Below are positions 1 to 8,960 of a stretch of DNA of 64,000 bases, piece by piece. The notes under the pieces are model-generated. The model saw only the letters and a program-made list of their open reading frames with translations, had not been told where the DNA came from and did not search any database. The stretch comes from Geothermovivens sp964644845 (GTDB taxonomy: Bacteria; Zhuqueibacterota; Zhuqueibacteria; Oleimicrobiales; Geothermoviventaceae). The first letter of the stretch is position 1, and each line of letters opens with the position of its first letter. Where the stretch lies: NCBI GenBank assembly GCA_964644845.1, contig CAZXXS010000109.1:1-64000 (forward strand), given 5' to 3'. Both the position numbers and the translations under genes were made by a program.

Positions 1-1524
1 GAGCACGGCCGGGGTCGTGCCCGTTTCCGTCCCGCTCTGCTTCGCGTACAGGATCGTGTCGTGGCGCAACTCCGCCCAGGAAGCCAGAGCGGCGTAGAGG
101 TCTTTGTCCAGCCAGGCCAGGGTTTGCATCCAGTCCGGGTAGCCGGGACCCTTGGGCACCAGCAAGGGCATGAGACAGTAGAGCCAGTTCCAGTACACGT
201 TCTGCGCCCACACCGTGTCCGGGTACGAAGCGAACTCTCTCCGGAGCGAGTCAAGTTTCGCCGGGTAGGAAGGGTAGAGCGTCCAGTCTGGGGTTTGCTG
301 CAGCAGCGCGTACGCGCGCTGAGAGCCGAGTACGGCCATCACATCCAGACCGCGGGGCATGAAGCGTCCGTCGGGGATTTTGTCGAAAACAAGTTCGTCC
401 AGCACGTAGGCATCCGGGATGAAGCGCTGGCCCATCAGGCGGAACCCGGCCGGCTGCTCCGGGTACGCGATTTTAGGGCCGGGCAAAGCGCGGACCCGTT
501 CGACGAATTGTGAAAGTTTGGCGCTGTCGGCCAGCGCGTCCGGGGCCAACGTCTCAAAGGCGTCGCCGTAGACACGGCGAGCCAGACTCAGGTACAGTTC
601 CGGTGTCAGGTCGTCGCTCTTGCCCACGAAAAACACAGTGGGCTGGTAGATGGCCTCCCACACGTCCCGGACCGGGAATCCCTCCACGCTCGCCCGCGCC
701 AGGGCCTGCGTCAGCAGTAGTGCCGCCAACGTGTACCCTTGCGACTGCCGGGCGAAGGTCATCCTTCCCAACCACATCATCGCCAAAAAGTAGTGGCGCA
801 GCGAGTCGGAACGCGTGTAGTGGCCACGCGGGATGTACTGGGTGTAGTCCTCCGGGTAGGCGAAAATCGGCGAGTGCGTAAAGGGCACCTGTCGGCGAAT
901 GAGCTCCAGTTCCTGCTGGTAGAGGCCCGAGCTACGCGCGGGAACGAACGTGCTGTCCAACAGCACCCGGGCTACATTCAGGTAAGCGAGATTGCGCCAC
1001 AGAGCCCACCGGGCCAGTGTGTCCGTAGCGGCATCTTGCTGAGTCAGCGTTTCTTCGTACAGAGCCCGCAGGAGCCCATCGAGCCAGCCGTAGAAACGAC
1101 GGGTTTCCAGCGTCATCAAAATGCGGTCGAAGACCAGGTGAAACGTGTGCAGGAGCGCGTCGGAAGTAACGAGAATTGGGATTCCCAGTTCGCGCGCTTC
1201 GTTGTACACGTCAACCATCTCCCTGTAGGCGCCAGAACTGGAGCGAGGGCCAAGGCGTCCCGGTACCACAACGAAGTGATTTTCACGCAAGAGCTGGCGC
1301 TCTGCCTCGCTGAACTCGAATTGGTTGAAATTGACGACGTTCCCGAAGTCCTCGGCAACTTGCAAAGGTGGAAGAGCCGGGCGAACGTGGACCGGTACAG
1401 GGACGTAAGTCCCAAAGGAGGTCCGAACCGCGTTCGTGATTTCGGCGATCATGTCCCCGGTTTGTGCAAAAGCGGTTTCCAAAGCGAAAACCAGACCGAG
1501 TGTCAACACAAACCCTTTACGCAT
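1..1524 (-). CDS. DUF3160-family secreted protein (C-terminus cut by window edge)
   Basis: The first 508 residues are present and the frame is open to base 1, so the C-terminus lies outside the window. The start is ATG at 1524, six bases after a perfect AGGAGG. Residues 1-20 form a signal peptide ending AFA, so the protein is probably periplasmic or surface exposed. The segment SWAELRHDTILYAKQS near residues 483-499 and the preceding Trp/Tyr-rich helices are the hallmark of the DUF3160 family, which is common in FCB phyla and candidate divisions and has no established biochemical role. A helix-rich fold is inferred. It stands alone on the minus strand with a 1.4 kb gap upstream. Family assignment is firm; function is unknown. 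Confidence 0.88.
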   Translation of the reverse strand, partial: MRKGFVLTLGLVFALETAFAQTGDMIAEITNAVRTSFGTYVPVPVHVRPALPPLQVAEDFGNVVNFNQFEFSEAERQLLRENHFVVVPGRLGPRSSSGAYREMVDVYNEARELGIPILVTSDALLHTFHLVFDRILMTLETRRFYGWLDGLLRALYEETLTQQDAATDTLARWALWRNLAYLNVARVLLDSTFVPARSSGLYQQELELIRRQVPFTHSPIFAYPEDYTQYIPRGHYTRSDSLRHYFLAMMWLGRMTFARQSQGYTLAALLLTQALARASVEGFPVRDVWEAIYQPTVFFVGKSDDLTPELYLSLARRVYGDAFETLAPDALADSAKLSQFVERVRALPGPKIAYPEQPAGFRLMGQRFIPDAYVLDELVFDKIPDGRFMPRGLDVMAVLGSQRAYALLQQTPDWTLYPSYPAKLDSLRREFASYPDTVWAQNVYWNWLYCLMPLLVPKGPGYPDWMQTLAWLDKDLYAALASWAELRHDTILYAKQSGTETGTTPAVL

Positions 1525-2850
1525 TGAGCACCTCCTGCCGGCAACTGCACAACCGGCCTTTCGTCTCCACCTCACCGTGTTCACCCATGGCAGCGGCCGT
1601 CGGCATGTTCAGGCAGCACCCCTGAAAGACCTTAGGCGGGAACGTCGTGATCTGGTCAAGTCCTTCCCATCCAGCCACCGACCACAGCAGGAATCGACCT
1701 CCTCCCGCACAGCACAGCCGTTGCCCATTTCCCCCAGCCCAATTGCCTCACCGGCTGGGGACCGGCGTTTGCCCCTTGGCCGTATCCAGTTCAGGCCGAG
1801 GCTCAGCAGGTACTCTTTGGCTGCGCAAGAGCCGTGCCGCGAAGAGCCGAAACAGTCCGTTTTGCAGCCGCAATCCCCGGCAGACAGAACAAATCGTTCT
1901 CAATTTTCCAGCACCGTTGCGCAAATCGTGCCCACCTTTGCGCACCCCCGGAACAGCACACCGTCACGTCTGAGTCTCGCCCCACCCTCCCGACGGAACT
2001 GTCTTGCCGCATTTCGGTTGGCTGTCGACGCCGATCCGGTTGCACATTCCACATCGCCGAAAAGCCCCCACGCCGTCGAGATTCGAAGGTCTTCACTCAG
2101 TCCCGAGGCGCAGGCCCCGCTGGCCGCTCCTCGCAGGTGGCACGACCGATTTGGGCGAAGCACCCGGGCATCCGGCGAAGTAGGCAAACTTGCACCCGCA
2201 CAACCTGAAAACTGGCCGTTCAACCTGCGGCAGACAAATCCCGAATCGACCCGCAAAACGTGAAGACGATCCCGCCAGCAGAAGGAGGCTCGAAGGCCCG
2301 TTTCAAGTTCAAAAGTCTCACCACTGTGACGTGTTTCCCGATGCAAACGTTTCTTAAATCTCACCAAAACTTGCTGGTCAGCCGGTTTCCAGGCGCGTGG
2401 CTGTTTCTTTGTCCCCCGCTCGGCCGTCCTCCTCCCTCGCCTCACCCGTCCCTCGGCGCGAGCCCAGGTGCAAGCGGGCAACACCCGCCCGTGGAAGCCA
2501 GTGCCCGCACGCCGACGCCAGTTGTTCGGAAAGCTCGCAGGCCACGAAGGTTGTAGGCCCCCGGAAATCCACCTGGAGGAGCATCGAACAAACCGCCGAA
2601 ATCAACAGGATTCAGCCGTTTCGGGCAATCTGATCTCGCCCACACGGTCGGCAAGCGTCCTGCGAGCGAGGCGAGAGAAGGGGAGGTCTCAGGTTGCCGC
2701 CAGAATACCCCGGATCCAATCACCGCGGAAATGCAAAGGATTCACAGCCTCTCGCTTTGCCCTGGCAACGATCCTACCCGGAACCGCTGAGCAGCCCCGA
2801 GGTCTCAACCAGTCCGCAGAACGAAATGGAATCCTTGGTTCAGGTAGGCT
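1525..2850. other. Intergenic gap, no gene supported
   Basis: About 1.3 kb between divergent genes. Several frames are open for 100-190 codons, but they overlap one another, lack good ribosome sites and give no family I recognise, so I read them as chance open frames in GC-rich DNA. A weak minus-strand promoter-like pair (TTGACC near 1654-1659) could serve the DUF3160 gene. Small hairpins occur but nothing stands out. Confidence 0.5.
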
Positions 2851-2879
2851 TTGACTTTTTCGCAACAAACAAGTACATT
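2851..2879 (+). promoter_or_regulatory. Sigma-70-type promoter for the symporter operon
   Basis: TTGACT at 2851-2856, exactly 17 bp, then TACATT at 2874-2879. The predicted transcript start near 2886 leaves a leader of about 55 nt before the small membrane-protein gene at 2941. Confidence 0.65.
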
Positions 2880-2940
2880 AGTCAACGGAGAACGTACAGA
2901 AGACACGTCCGAACGGCAACCGCAATCGAGGAGAGGAAAA

Positions 2941-3138
2941 ATGGACTGGCTTCCCTTCGTCTACCAGTACGGTGTCATGTCCGTGTTCTTTGTGCTGGGC
3001 TTTGCCCTGGCGGTCGGCAACAACGAAATTCGCTGGCAGTTGAAAGCCGACCGGTGGACCGTCCGGGTGCTCGTTCTCGGTTTTCTTTACTACATGCTGC
3101 TGCAGGGCTTCATGCAGTTTGTGCTCCCCAGGATCTGA
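2941..3138 (+). CDS. Small membrane protein, probable symporter accessory subunit
   Basis: A 65-residue protein with two hydrophobic helices (about residues 8-25 and 43-60) joined by a short charged loop. ATG at 2941 follows GAGGAG at good spacing; upstream in-frame codons are not needed. It precedes a sodium/solute symporter gene by about 135 bp and shares its promoter. Small two-helix proteins are commonly encoded next to SSS-family transporters, and by analogy this one may stabilise or regulate the carrier in the cytoplasmic membrane. That role is inferred from position and topology; no catalytic motif is present. Confidence 0.75.
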   Translation: MDWLPFVYQYGVMSVFFVLGFALAVGNNEIRWQLKADRWTVRVLVLGFLYYMLLQGFMQFVLPRI

Positions 3139-3273
3139 CGGTGCACCTCCAGCGGCAGTCCGGTCGAGCAGGCCGGCTCCGCGGGGGTTTCTTGGACAAA
3201 CAGAAAACTCTCCGAAGAGCAAAAAGCGCAGAAACACTGCGGTCCCGTCTACTGATTCGTTGTGGAGGTCAAA

Positions 3274-5112
3274 ATGCACCCAACCGTCGGCACTCCCCTT
3301 GACTACTTTTTGATCGTCGCCTACTTCGCAGTGGTGTTGCTTTTTGGCAGTTACTTCGGCCGCTACGTCCGCTCGACCAAAGATTTCTTCTTCTCCGGGC
3401 AAAAGCTGTCGTGGTGGCTCATCGGCATGTCGTGCGTAGCAACCACGGTTGGCTCGTACAGTTTCATTAAGTATTCCGAAGCGGCCTACCGCTACGGTTT
3501 TTCCTCCACGCAAAGCTACCTGAATGACTGGTTCTGGATGCCTCTGTGGATGTTCGGCTGGTTGCCAATCATCTACTTTTCGAGGATCGTTTCGATTCCG
3601 GAGTACCTGGAGCGGCGCTTCAACCGGGCCACGCGTAGCGCCGCCACCGCGATTTTGCTGCTCTACCTCATCGGGTACGTGGGGATTAACCTGCTCACCC
3701 TCGGTGTCGCTCTACACAAGTTGCTGGGGATGGACATCTTCCAGGCAGCTGTGGTCGTCGCTGTCATCACGGCCATTTACGTGACCTTTGGCGGGCAAAC
3801 CTCCGTAATCATGACGGATCTGCTCCAGGGATTCCTGCTGCTGGTGGCTGGTTTCGTACTCTTCGGTCTGGGGCTGCATGCCATCGGCGGGTTGCGCGTG
3901 TTACTGGACAACTTGCCGCCGCAGATGAAAACGGCATTTGCGCCCTTCAACAAACCGCCCGAGTTCAGCTTCGTCGGCATTTTCTGGCAGGACGGGATGG
4001 CGAATACGGCAGCCTTCTACTTCATGCATCAGGGAATGATTTTGCGCTTCCTTTCCGCCAAGAGCGTCCAGGAGGGCCGCAAGGCCGTGACCTTTGTGCT
4101 GCTCCTGTTGATGCCTCTGGCAGCGATCGCAGTGGCCAATGTGGGCTGGGTCGGTCGCGCCATGGTGAACCTGGGCATGCTCAATCCAAACATCTCCTCG
4201 CGCGACGTGTTCGTGGTCGTCTCCAACATGGTGTGTAAACCCGGTGTGTTCGGTCTCATCATGGCCGCGCTGGTTGCCGCCATGATGTCCACCGTCGACA
4301 CCCTGGTCAACGCTGCCGCGGTCATCGGTGTGAACGACATCTACCGCCCCTACATTCGAAAGGGCGCCTCGGATCGTCACTACCTTTTCGTGGCGCGCGT
4401 CGTTTCGATTGTCGCTGCCGTACTCGGACTCAGCCTGGTACCTCTGTTCAACAGCTTCAAGACGATCTACTCCGCACACGCCGCCTTCACAGCGGCCATC
4501 ACGCCACCGCTGGTGGTCACCATCTTGCTCGGAGCCTTCTGGAAACGCTACACACCCGCCGGAGCCCTCTGGACGCTGGTAGGAGGAATCACGCTGATCT
4601 TTGCGTCAATTCGTTTTCCGGAGCTCGTGCGCCCTGTGAGCCACGGCATTACTCAGGTCGAAGGCTTGTCGTACATGCGCGCTCTGTACGGGCTTCTGGT
4701 CTCAACGGTCATCGGCGTGGCCGTGTCACTTGCAACCAAACCGCGACCTCTCTCCGAAGTGGCCGGTCTCGTGATCGGCACGCTCCGACAGGCCCGCGAG
4801 AACTTCAAGGGCGGCCCGGTCAATGAGGAGGAAGGGGAAAAAATCCACCTTCGCGTGGTCCCCGTGGAAGAGATGGACGCGGATCAGCGTCAGGTGATCC
4901 TGGCACCGGAGGACATGAATCGCCTCAAAGCTCGGCCGGGCGACCTGATTTACATCCGTGACCGCCGTTGGTGGACTGGCGGACTGCGCAGTGCCCACGT
5001 GATTGCCGCTGAACCCACAGGTCAGGCTGGTGAGATTCGGGTTTCGGCGGAATTGCTCAAGTCCCAGAACTTGACGGGTTCGGACGTCGTCCTGGTGGAG
5101 AAGATCCTCTGA
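3274..5112 (+). CDS. Sodium:solute symporter family (SSS) transporter
   Basis: A 612-residue polytopic membrane protein. ATG 3274 is chosen over an in-frame GTG at 3262 because GGAGG sits five bases before it. About 12-13 transmembrane helices fill residues 10-480. The STKDFFFSG segment after helix 1 and the FGGQTSVIMTDLLQG segment are typical of solute:sodium symporters (sugars, amino acids, solutes; substrate not predictable). After the last helix there is a soluble tail of roughly 110 residues, predicted beta-rich and ending in a hydrophobic strand, which most SSS carriers lack. It is downstream of the small membrane protein and probably co-transcribed. Confident on family, not on substrate. 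Confidence 0.9.
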   Translation: MHPTVGTPLDYFLIVAYFAVVLLFGSYFGRYVRSTKDFFFSGQKLSWWLIGMSCVATTVGSYSFIKYSEAAYRYGFSSTQSYLNDWFWMPLWMFGWLPIIYFSRIVSIPEYLERRFNRATRSAATAILLLYLIGYVGINLLTLGVALHKLLGMDIFQAAVVVAVITAIYVTFGGQTSVIMTDLLQGFLLLVAGFVLFGLGLHAIGGLRVLLDNLPPQMKTAFAPFNKPPEFSFVGIFWQDGMANTAAFYFMHQGMILRFLSAKSVQEGRKAVTFVLLLLMPLAAIAVANVGWVGRAMVNLGMLNPNISSRDVFVVVSNMVCKPGVFGLIMAALVAAMMSTVDTLVNAAAVIGVNDIYRPYIRKGASDRHYLFVARVVSIVAAVLGLSLVPLFNSFKTIYSAHAAFTAAITPPLVVTILLGAFWKRYTPAGALWTLVGGITLIFASIRFPELVRPVSHGITQVEGLSYMRALYGLLVSTVIGVAVSLATKPRPLSEVAGLVIGTLRQARENFKGGPVNEEEGEKIHLRVVPVEEMDADQRQVILAPEDMNRLKARPGDLIYIRDRRWWTGGLRSAHVIAAEPTGQAGEIRVSAELLKSQNLTGSDVVLVEKIL

Positions 5113-5174
5113 GAAAAGGGCTTCAGAGGCAATCCGAGGTCTGCGCTGCGGTCCACCGGTGAACTGCGGACCGC
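5106..5174. terminator. Two inverted repeats between convergent genes
   Basis: CCTCTGA/TCAGAGG (5106-5129) overlaps the symporter stop, and GCGGTCC/GGACCGC lies at 5148-5174. They sit between the symporter and the convergent receiver gene. No T-run follows on either strand, so intrinsic termination is uncertain. Confidence 0.35.
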
Positions 5175-5239
5175 TTCGCGCAGGTCCGTGATCAGGGCAA
5201 GCGGCCGCAAAACGGCAAAGGAGAAAGCGGGATCGTGTG

Positions 5240-5653
5240 TCAGAAACTCGGCCGTGCCTCGGCGGTTTCAGGCGGGTCGGGAATCCGCGACAAAACGTCC
5301 ACAACGCGACGCTGGACATCCTGCGGGTCGAACGGTTTCAGCACGCAATCGTCCGCGCCGAGCCGGGCAGCAAAATCGTCCTCGGGATCCACGCCCTTTG
5401 CGGTGAGCAACACGATGTGTACATCGTCGTAGGCGGGATTGGCGCGAATTTCGCGCAGAACGTCGTAGCCGTTCTTTTTCGGCATGTCCAGATCGAGAAA
5501 AAGAATGGCCGGGTGCTCACGCTTGACAAGCTCCACCGCAGCTTCACCGTCACGAGCTGTCACGCAGTCGTACCCGAGACGGTCAAACAGAACCGAAAGG
5601 GCTCGAACGATGTAGAATTCGTCGTCGGCCACGGCGACTATTTTGTTTGCCAC
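5240..5653 (-). CDS. Single-domain response regulator (receiver only)
   Basis: A 137-residue CheY-like receiver domain with no output domain. The acidic pair is at residues 10-11 (DD), the phospho-acceptor Asp54 lies in LFLDLDMP, the switch Thr84 in LLTAKG, and the conserved Lys106 in LKPF. The start is GTG at 5653, with GGAGG nine bases upstream. It is 53 bp downstream of the HD-GYP gene on the same strand, suggesting one operon. A lone receiver can act as a phospho-relay partner or bind a target protein directly. The partner kinase is not evident here. Family certain, role inferred. Confidence 0.9.
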   Translation of the reverse strand: MANKIVAVADDEFYIVRALSVLFDRLGYDCVTARDGEAAVELVKREHPAILFLDLDMPKKNGYDVLREIRANPAYDDVHIVLLTAKGVDPEDDFAARLGADDCVLKPFDPQDVQRRVVDVLSRIPDPPETAEARPSF

Positions 5654-5706
5654 CTTGCCAGTCCTCCAGAATCGCCGTTTTGCAGAACCCTCCTCGCCCC
5701 GCGCGC

Positions 5707-7254
5707 CTACCCCCTCGCTTCCAACTTGAATACCGCTTCCTCCGCTCGCGCCTTGCCTGGCTCCTCAACTGTTGTCAGCTCCTTTTGATCCTCCTCAGTC
5801 AGGATCCTGTCGTACTCAAAGTCCGAGCTCTCCACGTACTCCAGCATGGCATCCACAACCCGAGGATCAAACTGCGTGCCGCGGTTGCGTTTCAACTCCT
5901 CGATGGCCTGGTCCAGCGCCATCCCGGGTCGGTACGGGCGGTCCGAAGTCATGGCGTCGAAAGCGTCGGCTACGGCCAGGATTCGCGCGGCCAGCGGGAT
6001 CTCCTCCCCAGAGAGGCCTTCCGGGTAGCCCTTCCCGTCGTAGCGCTCGTGGTGGTAGAGGATGGCCGGTGTCAGGCGCGCCATCGCCGGGATTCGGGAC
6101 ACAATCTGGTAGCCGCGCACCGGGTGTTGCTTCATCTGCTCGAATTCTTCCGGCGTTAATCGTCCGGGCTTGTTAAGGATCGCCTCGGGCACACCGATTT
6201 TGCCCACGTCGTGCAAAATGGCCGCCATCCGCAAATCTTCGAGCTCCTTCGCCGACAATCCCAACCGCCGGCCGACAGCAACAGCGAAAGCCGACACGCG
6301 GCGGGTGTGCCCGTGCGTGTAAGGATCCTTGGCATCCACGGCGTCCGCCAACGCCTGGATGGTGCTCAGAAACATCTGACGAATTTCTTCGAACAGGTGC
6401 GCATTCTGGAGCAAGACTGCCGCTTGGCTGCCCAGGGCCGCCAGCATGCGTCGATTGCCCGACGCGAACAGCGAGGACGACGACGAACCGCTTCGGGATC
6501 GGTGTTTCTCCCCTGCGGCCACCAAAAGCCCACTGATGACCCCGCGACTTCGCATGGGTACAGCCAGCAGCGGCATCGGCCAGTGGAAACCCAGTTCGCG
6601 CTCCGCACCGCTCAGGTCGGCTTCGCGACGAACAGCTAAGGTTTCGCCCCGCAAAACAACCGGGGCGAACACGCTGCGCAGTGCGGGGAGCCCGTCCCGT
6701 TCGTAGGGTGCCACCTGTCGTCCCACGGCAGATTGGAGTCGCAGGTTCCCTTTGTCGCTGTCCAGCAGGTAAATGCCAACGCTTTCGCACTGCAGTGTGT
6801 CGATCACCTGCCCAATGATGTAATCGCAAATCGCCTCAGGTTCGTGGACTCCGCTGATCGAGTCGCCCAAACTGTACCACAGGTTCAGCTCTCGGTACGC
6901 CGAAATGAGCTCGTCGGCGAGGCTGTCTTTCTCCTTCTCACCCTGAATGTCGTGGGCCAGACGTTCCGCGACTACCGCCGCAGCAATGCTGAAGTTCAGG
7001 GTGTGGCCGTACCCGGGTGGGGCAACGAAGAGGAGCTGCCCAACAAGCTTACCATCCAGGTAAATCGGCCCGCTGTGGCGCACTTCCCATGTTGTTCTGT
7101 CCACCCCCCGCATGAATTCGCCGCGCACCAGAGTTTTCCCACCGTCATCCAGGATCAGCAAGTCCGATTGGGCAAGGAGAGCAAACCGGTTGAGAAAATG
7201 TCGGAAATCGTCCGAACGAATGACGTCGTTGAGTGTTCGTTCAGTCCTGGCCAC
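5707..7254 (-). CDS. GAF and HD-GYP domain protein, probable c-di-GMP phosphodiesterase
   Basis: A 515-residue cytoplasmic protein. The N-terminal part (to about 110) is a degenerate sensor-like module, residues 130-290 a GAF-type domain, and the C-terminal 200 residues an HD-GYP domain with LHDVGKIG (His348-Asp349), the HHE pair near 401-403 and the GYP signature in DGKGYPEG at about 406-413. These are the residues used for metal binding and hydrolysis of cyclic di-GMP in characterised HD-GYP enzymes. GTG 7254 is preferred because GGAGG lies seven bases upstream; a TTG 51 bp further up has no ribosome site. It is followed by the lone receiver gene, so phosphorylation-linked control is plausible but not shown. 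Confidence 0.88.
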   Translation of the reverse strand: MARTERTLNDVIRSDDFRHFLNRFALLAQSDLLILDDGGKTLVRGEFMRGVDRTTWEVRHSGPIYLDGKLVGQLLFVAPPGYGHTLNFSIAAAVVAERLAHDIQGEKEKDSLADELISAYRELNLWYSLGDSISGVHEPEAICDYIIGQVIDTLQCESVGIYLLDSDKGNLRLQSAVGRQVAPYERDGLPALRSVFAPVVLRGETLAVRREADLSGAERELGFHWPMPLLAVPMRSRGVISGLLVAAGEKHRSRSGSSSSSLFASGNRRMLAALGSQAAVLLQNAHLFEEIRQMFLSTIQALADAVDAKDPYTHGHTRRVSAFAVAVGRRLGLSAKELEDLRMAAILHDVGKIGVPEAILNKPGRLTPEEFEQMKQHPVRGYQIVSRIPAMARLTPAILYHHERYDGKGYPEGLSGEEIPLAARILAVADAFDAMTSDRPYRPGMALDQAIEELKRNRGTQFDPRVVDAMLEYVESSDFEYDRILTEEDQKELTTVEEPGKARAEEAVFKLEARG

Positions 7255-7462
7255 AGGCTGCCCTCCGGCACGCCTCCACCGCACGGCCTGTGCGGTCGTT
7301 CGCAAGTGCGTCGTCCGTCATCTGCCCAGCTTCCATCCGCATTCGCGCCAATCCCATGAGTGAGAGAGCACAGCATTCGCGCCCCGGTTCAAACGTCGGA
7401 ACCAATTTGCGCAACTCGCCCGTTGTCGCGCCGGCGATCAGCGGATGCCGGGCAAGCCTCAT
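7241..7462 (-). CDS. Possible small protein upstream of the HD-GYP gene
   Basis: An open frame of 73 codons from ATG 7462 whose stop overlaps the HD-GYP start by 14 bp, an arrangement that would fit translational coupling. Codon use looks reasonable, but there is no clear Shine-Dalgarno and no recognisable motif. It could equally be the leader of the HD-GYP transcript. Low confidence. Confidence 0.22.
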   Translation of the reverse strand: MRLARHPLIAGATTGELRKLVPTFEPGRECCALSLMGLARMRMEAGQMTDDALANDRTGRAVEACRRAACGQD

Positions 7463-7629
7463 CCTCTTATCGGCAGGTACCCGTCCGGATTTAGATTCGG
7501 AACTGCCCACGCTGGGGGAACCGCAGGAGACGCCGCCAATCAATTCGTATTGGCTCTCTTTTTCACACCAGAAAAGAACGCAGGAGCGGCGATTTCGTCG
7601 CCACAACTAAGAACCATTCTAATTTACTC

Positions 7630-7658
7630 TTGACTTTTGCGACGCTTTTTCGTATGTT
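7630..7658 (+). promoter_or_regulatory. Sigma-70-type promoter for the Dps-like/cytochrome b5 operon
   Basis: TTGACT at 7630-7635, a 17 bp spacer, and TATGTT at 7653-7658. The predicted start near 7665 gives a leader of about 57 nt before the ATG at 7722. It is one of the best promoter matches in the window. Confidence 0.7.
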
Positions 7659-7721
7659 CAAAATGTCGCCGCATTCCAGGCGGTGCGCTACTAACGCGAA
7701 CCAAAACAAAGGAGAACAATC

Positions 7722-8276
7722 ATGGCACGAGTCGCACGGGAAATGGTCGAGCGTGCAGGCATCAACGTGGACGAGCTCGTGGAACTGCTCGTCAAGAACG
7801 CCGCGGCCGAACTGACTACGTACTACTACTACACGATCTTACGCGTCAATCTGATCGGTCTGGAAGGCGAAGGGCTGAAGCAGATTGCAGAAGCCGCGCG
7901 GATCGAGGACCGTAACCACTTCGAGGCGTTGGTCCCCAGAATTTACGAGCTGGGCGGGAAACTACCGGACGACATGAAGGTCTTTCATGACATGTCGGCC
8001 TGCCCACCGGCCAATCTGCCGACCGACCCTGCCGACGTGAAGGCCATGCTGAAGGTCCTGGTGGAGGCCGAACGCTGCGCCGTGCGTGGGTACACGCACA
8101 TTTGCAATCTTACAGCTGGCAAAGATCACCGCACCTACCAGCTCGCAGCTGCCATCCTGAATGAGGAAATCGAACACGAATCCTGGTTCAGCGAGTTCCT
8201 CGGTGAAGGGCCTTCGGGGCATTTTATGCGCGAAGGCGGCGTCACGTCACCGTTTGTCTCGCGCTACCTCCCGTAG
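7722..8276 (+). CDS. Dps-like ferritin superfamily protein (DPSL/thioferritin type)
   Basis: A 184-residue four-helix ferritin-like protein. Carboxylate and histidine ligands for a di-iron site are visible: Glu30, the EDRNHFE segment at 62-68, Glu115/Glu117, and EEIEHE at 148-153. Cysteines at 119 and 128 flank the third helix, the paired-cysteine feature that separates Dps-like (DPSL, thioferritin) proteins from classical Dps. Characterised members use peroxide to oxidise iron and store it in 12-subunit cages, protecting against oxidative damage. Start ATG 7722 follows AAAGGAG. The cytochrome b5-like gene begins 20 bp downstream, so the two are probably one peroxide or iron response operon under the promoter at 7630. 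Confidence 0.85.
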   Translation: MARVAREMVERAGINVDELVELLVKNAAAELTTYYYYTILRVNLIGLEGEGLKQIAEAARIEDRNHFEALVPRIYELGGKLPDDMKVFHDMSACPPANLPTDPADVKAMLKVLVEAERCAVRGYTHICNLTAGKDHRTYQLAAAILNEEIEHESWFSEFLGEGPSGHFMREGGVTSPFVSRYLP

Positions 8277-8295
8277 CAGGGGACGAGGTAAAGCG

Positions 8296-8544
8296 ATGCG
8301 ACATTTCACTCGCGAAGAGCTCAGACAGTACGACGGACGTGGCGGGCGTCCGTCGTACGTCGCCTGCGACGGGCGTGTTTACGACGTCACCGGTAGCTTT
8401 CTCTGGAAAGACGGGGTGCACCAGGTCACACACCGGGCCGGCACGGATCTGACCGAGGCACTCGGGTTTGCTCCACACGGCCAGGACCTGCTGGAACGGT
8501 TTCCGGTGGTGGGGGTACTCGAGGACTCGACCGGGGAGACGTGA
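8296..8544 (+). CDS. Cytochrome b5-like heme/steroid-binding domain protein
   Basis: An 82-residue, single-domain soluble protein. The segment THRAGTDLTEAL followed by APHG carries two histidines (46 and 61) at the positions that ligate heme in cytochrome b5 domains, and residues 20-35 match the YVACDGRVYDVT strand of the fold. ATG 8296 follows GAGG at good spacing. It has no signal peptide or membrane helix, so a cytoplasmic electron carrier or heme/ligand binder is likely. It directly follows the Dps-like ferritin; an electron-donor role for iron reduction in the cage is an attractive inference without direct evidence. Confidence 0.85.
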   Translation: MRHFTREELRQYDGRGGRPSYVACDGRVYDVTGSFLWKDGVHQVTHRAGTDLTEALGFAPHGQDLLERFPVVGVLEDSTGET

Positions 8545-8960
8545 TTTTCACCTGTCGTTTTTTGGGAGTTCCCCAAGCCCTGAATCGCTTGCCGAACAGA
8601 CGGCGGCCACCACGTCGCCCAGCAGGCGGGCTCGCGGGTGTGCGCCAGCAAGATCCGGAGCCTAAACCGCCGGCCGCGTGTGCACCGCTTCCATCAGTCC
8701 ATCTGTTCAACCGCGTCACCGGATCCTGCCGGGCTGACTTCACGGTTCCTTCCGGGAGGGATCGTTTCCAAGAGGCTGCCGGCGGTTCCTTCTTCGCCCG
8801 ACGACACTCGACCAGTCAAGGTCCCACAATCCACCCTTTAAGAAAACGGGAGAATTCCCGGTCCCTTTCGTCTTTCAAAAACCTCCCCGATTTTGTAAGT
8901 TTGGCGTGTTCCTGAAGGGAGAAACGTTCTTGACAGTTCGGAACCGGGAGGTTGCTGATC
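8545..8960 (+). other. Intergenic gap with a weak promoter
   Basis: No gene is supported in these 416 bp. Near the end, TTTCAA at 8873-8878, 17 bp, and TAAGTT at 8896-8901 form a plausible but weaker promoter for the ATPase gene. A TTGACA at about 8930 overlaps the ribosome-site region and has no -10 partner. Confidence 0.45.

Noticed and set aside
1525..2850. Genes in the large gap after the DUF3160 start
   Set aside because: Open frames on both strands overlap, have no Shine-Dalgarno and give no recognisable protein family.
8930..8960. TTGACA just before the ABC-class ATPase as a promoter
   Set aside because: The -10 position would fall at or beyond the start codon; the site overlaps the ribosome-binding region.
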